Assembly: GCA_030039575.1 (NCBI GenBank)
Contig: JASHVH010000413.1
Span: 1 to 7,990 of the forward strand
Reading direction: 5' to 3'
Origin: Acidimicrobiales bacterium
GTDB taxonomy: Bacteria; Actinomycetota; Acidimicrobiia; Acidimicrobiales; Palsa-688
Length of the DNA: 7,990 bases
The notes beneath the pieces were generated by a model that was not told the origin of the DNA, searched no databases, and saw only the letters and a list, made by a program, of their open reading frames with translations. How positions within the stretch are numbered: position 1 is the stretch's first letter; the number at the start of each line of letters is the position of its first letter. A program made the position numbers and the translations under genes. Shown piece after piece: positions 5,667 through 7,990 of this stretch.

Positions 5667-7595
5667 ATGAAGTTTTTGAAAATGGTAGGTCCCGGGTCGA
5701 GGGCCATTGGGGTGGTTGTCGTAGCCGGCGCCATGGTCCTCACCTCTACCGGCTACGCCGGCGCCCAAAGCACCGGTAATTACGGCCCGAACGGTGCTGT
5801 CCCCGCCGTCGGCACCAAAGTCCAGGGTGGGACCGCATATTTCCAGGAGGGCCCAGCGGCGCCTCCGACTTATATTTTCCCCTTTATCAGCCCTCAGGTC
5901 TGTTCGACCATGAACTACGGCCAGTTCACGTACCTTATGTACCGGCCGCTTTACTGGTTCGGCAACAACAACAGCCCGTCGGTCGACTACAACTATTCCG
6001 TCGGCAACGCTCCCGTGTGGAGCAACAGCGACAAGACCGTCTCGGTCACGCTGAAGGACTGGAAATGGTCCAACGGCGAGTCGGTAACCAGCCGTGACGT
6101 CGAGTTCTGGATGAACATGATGAAGGTCGAGGCACCGAAGTTCAACTGGTGCGACTACACCCCCGGCTATTTCCCGGACAACGTGGCCTCCATCGACTAT
6201 CCAAACTCCAGCACGGTTGTCTTCCACCTGAAGGCGTCGGTCAACCCGACCTGGTTCCTCTACAACGAGCTGTCCCAGATCACGCCGATGCCGATCGCGT
6301 GGGACCGCACCTCTGCGTCCGGGCCCACTCCCACGCCGAGCACCCCGAACCTGCCTGACACGACAGCGGCCGGCGTGGCCAAGGTGTACACCTACCTGAA
6401 CAGCCAGGCCACCAATGTGGCCAGCTACGCCAGCAGCCCGCTCTGGTCGGTAGTCGACGGGCCGTGGAAGCTGCAGAGCTTCACGACCACCGGCGAGGTC
6501 ACCTTCGTGCCTAACACGGCCTACAGCGGGTCGCCGAAGCCCAGCCTGGCCAAGTTCGTCGAGGTGCCCTTCACGTCGGACGAGTCGATCCTCAACGAGA
6601 TCAAGTCCGGCGGCCCGAGCGCCCTGTCGATGGCCGAACTGCCCGACGAGTACATCCCGCAGCTGAAGTCGGTCGAGAGCGAAGGCTACAACGCCGTCAA
6701 CTTCACGGACTACAGCATCTCGTACTTCCCGTTGAACCTGGGCAACCCGACCTTCGGGCCCGTGTTCCAGCAGCTGTACTTCCGCCAGGCCTTCCAGCAC
6801 CTGGTCGACGCCAAGGGCTGGCTGGAGAAGATCCTGGGCGGCTTCGCCGTCCCGACCTACGGACCGGTGCCCACCGCGCCGTTCAGCCCCTGGGTGGACA
6901 CCTTCGAACGGGACAACCCGTACCCGTTCAGCCTCTCGGACGCGGCCAAGCTCCTGAAGTCCCACGGCTGGGCCAATGTCGGGCCGGGCGGGGTCGCCAC
7001 CTGCGAGAAGCCCGGTAGTGCGGCCGACGAATGCGGGGCTGGTGTGCCCAAGGGCCTCCAGCTCAAGTTCAACCTCCTGGCGCAGAGCGGCTCCGTAGTG
7101 ACGGCCGAGGAAACGGCCGACTTGAAGGCGCAGGCCTCCCAGGTCGGCATCGACATCGAGCTGACGACGGCCCCGTTCGCCCAGGTCGTGGGCAAGGCCA
7201 TCGACTGCGGCCCGGACGGCGCCGCCCCGTCCAGCTCGGCCAAGTGCTCCTGGACCGCTCTCGACTGGGGGGCCGGCTGGGTGTACGCGCCGGACTACCT
7301 GCCCACCGGGGAGACGCTCTTCCTGACGGGTGCCGGTTCCAACTTCTCCGGCTACAGCAACGCCGAAGCGGACAAGCTGATCAACGCCACCACCAGTGGC
7401 CCGGCCAGCTTGACCATCCCCAACATGGACGCCTTCGAGAACTACCTGGCCAAAGAGGTCCCCGTCGTCTTCTTCCCGACGGCTACGGGCAACCCGACGT
7501 CGGCCGCCATCGACCTGATCTCGAAGCACCTCGGGGGCTTCACCAACAACGTGTACACCAACCTGACCCCGGAGACTTGGTACATAACCAAGTAA
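5667..7595 (+). CDS. Family 5 extracellular solute-binding protein of a peptide/nickel-type ABC importer
   Basis: This 642-residue secreted protein would capture a substrate, most likely a peptide or similar small solute, for an ABC importer. It begins with a Sec signal peptide: Lys/Arg-containing n-region (residues 2-12), hydrophobic core about 13-25, and an AGA|Q cleavage site after residue 33. The SBP_bac_5 signature is visible as VSVTLKDWKWSNGESVTSRD (125-144), with later family landmarks such as FRQAFQHLVD (372-381), DAAKLLKSHGW (425-435) and SGYSNAEADKLI (561-572). Six cysteines (79, 162, 446, 456, 514, 527), an even number in an exported protein, may form disulfides. There is no lipobox cysteine, which is unusual for a monoderm binding protein. 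GAAAGG lies 6 nt before the ATG. A permease gene follows 35 bp downstream, so the two are probably one operon. The exact ligand cannot be read from the sequence. Confidence 0.92.
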   Translation: MKFLKMVGPGSRAIGVVVVAGAMVLTSTGYAGAQSTGNYGPNGAVPAVGTKVQGGTAYFQEGPAAPPTYIFPFISPQVCSTMNYGQFTYLMYRPLYWFGNNNSPSVDYNYSVGNAPVWSNSDKTVSVTLKDWKWSNGESVTSRDVEFWMNMMKVEAPKFNWCDYTPGYFPDNVASIDYPNSSTVVFHLKASVNPTWFLYNELSQITPMPIAWDRTSASGPTPTPSTPNLPDTTAAGVAKVYTYLNSQATNVASYASSPLWSVVDGPWKLQSFTTTGEVTFVPNTAYSGSPKPSLAKFVEVPFTSDESILNEIKSGGPSALSMAELPDEYIPQLKSVESEGYNAVNFTDYSISYFPLNLGNPTFGPVFQQLYFRQAFQHLVDAKGWLEKILGGFAVPTYGPVPTAPFSPWVDTFERDNPYPFSLSDAAKLLKSHGWANVGPGGVATCEKPGSAADECGAGVPKGLQLKFNLLAQSGSVVTAEETADLKAQASQVGIDIELTTAPFAQVVGKAIDCGPDGAAPSSSAKCSWTALDWGAGWVYAPDYLPTGETLFLTGAGSNFSGYSNAEADKLINATTSGPASLTIPNMDAFENYLAKEVPVVFFPTATGNPTSAAIDLISKHLGGFTNNVYTNLTPETWYITK

Positions 7596-7618
7596 ATTTG
7601 GGCCTAAAATAAAGGGAT

Positions 7619-7624
7619 GAGGAG
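7619..7624 (+). promoter_or_regulatory. Shine-Dalgarno that fixes the permease TTG start
   Basis: GAGGAG lies 6 nt before the TTG at 7631. It supports this non-ATG start, because the ATG at 7617 meets a stop after five codons. Confidence 0.7.
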
Positions 7625-7630
7625 CTCCAG

Positions 7631-7990
7631 TTGACCGGGTACATTATCCGGCGGGTAGGCCAGGCCATCATTGTCGTCCTCGGGGTGACCTTGATCGCTT
7701 GCTTGCTGGAGCACCTCATCCCGGGCGGGATCGCGCGGTCCATCCTCGGGCCGCGCGCCACGCCTCAGTCGATCGCAGCGTGGAACAAAGAGAACGGCTA
7801 CGACAGCCCGCTCTACTACCAGTACTGGATCTTCCTCGACCACCTCGTCCACGGGAACCTGGGGTTCTCGTACAAGCTCAACCGCAGCGTCGACAGCATC
7901 ATCGCCTCGGACCTGCCCCGCGATGTGCTGCTCGTGGGCACCTCGCTGGTACTGGCGGTGGTGATCGCCGTCCCCTTCGGCGTGATGCAG
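7631..7990 (+). CDS. ABC transporter permease, DppB/OppB-like, N-terminal part (cut by window end)
   Basis: An open frame of 120 codons runs without a stop to the window edge. It begins TGYIIRRVGQAIIVVLGVTL after the start codon and continues to a LIPGG segment. This is the characteristic first membrane helix of DppB/OppB permeases of family 5 importers, which usually read YxxRRL-x-hydrophobic-GV...LIPG. A periplasm-side type segment follows, with YYQYWIFLDHLVHGNLGFSY, a recognisable match to the conserved Y-x-W-x-G-x-LG-SY region. A second hydrophobic helix starts at about residue 98 (DVLLVGTSLVLAVVIAVPFG). The inner-membrane domain would form the translocation path for the substrate bound by the upstream protein. 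The start is TTG, supported by GAGGAG 6 nt upstream. The C-terminal part, including the EAA loop, lies beyond the window. Confidence 0.9.
   Translation, partial: MTGYIIRRVGQAIIVVLGVTLIACLLEHLIPGGIARSILGPRATPQSIAAWNKENGYDSPLYYQYWIFLDHLVHGNLGFSYKLNRSVDSIIASDLPRDVLLVGTSLVLAVVIAVPFGVMQ

Noticed and set aside
5565..7529. Very long reverse-strand ORF opposite the solute-binding protein
   Set aside because: The + strand gene has a signal peptide, the family 5 signature and a ribosome-binding site. The reverse frame is open because of strong third-position GC bias and has no recognisable motif.
7617..7634. Five-codon mini-ORF (MRSSS) whose stop overlaps the permease TTG start, with the same 14-nt geometry as the left array
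   Set aside because: The GAGGAG inside it is well placed as the permease Shine-Dalgarno, and only one copy exists. The resemblance to the chained mini-ORFs is most likely chance.

Overview
The window looks like a chromosomal segment of a high-GC actinobacterium. The coding regions are strongly G/C-biased at third codon positions, GTG and TTG starts are common, and RapZ has the actinobacterial-type P-loop (GLSGAGRS). The permeases and binding protein are of a kind common in the Acidimicrobiia/Actinomycetota, but the class or genus is my inference and is not proven by the sequence. All recognised genes are on the + strand.

Layout. Bases 1-69 are a 14-bp tandem repeat that runs off the left edge and ends in the start codon of a class I SAM-dependent methyltransferase (58-1125). 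That enzyme carries a low-complexity 5-residue repeat insert in the middle of its Rossmann fold. Next come rapZ (1184-2032), a strong hairpin, and a second, unrelated 14-bp tandem array (2081-2134). The central glycolytic operon follows: gap (2213-3217), pgk (3222-4427) and tpiA (4420-5196). Spacing inside it is tight: 4 nt between gap and pgk, and an 8-nt overlap between pgk and tpiA. A 138-bp leader with two small inverted repeats precedes secG (5335-5568), which is followed by a terminator-like hairpin. The right end is the start of a family 5 (peptide/nickel-type) ABC importer operon: a secreted solute-binding protein (5667-7595) and the N-terminal 120 codons of a DppB/OppB-like permease (7631 to the window edge).

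How the genes fit together. Gap, Pgk and TpiA catalyse the triose-phosphate section of glycolysis/gluconeogenesis. RapZ is a P-loop protein with a conserved glucosamine-6-phosphate-binding type C-terminal domain. SecG is the small accessory subunit of the SecYEG translocon. The order rapZ ... gap-pgk-tpiA-secG is a conserved actinobacterial neighbourhood, but yvcK and whiA, which normally sit between rapZ and gap, are missing. Only 180 bp of repeat-containing DNA lies in their place.

Most of the window is ordinary housekeeping sequence. The unusual parts are the three short-period tandem repeats (14, 15 and 14 bp), the repeat-expanded methyltransferase, the chain of five-codon mini-ORFs created by the left array, the collapsed rapZ-gap interval, and the lack of a lipobox on the binding protein. 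I see no CRISPR array, transposase, integrase, tRNA or rRNA. There is no gene-free stretch longer than 180 bp.
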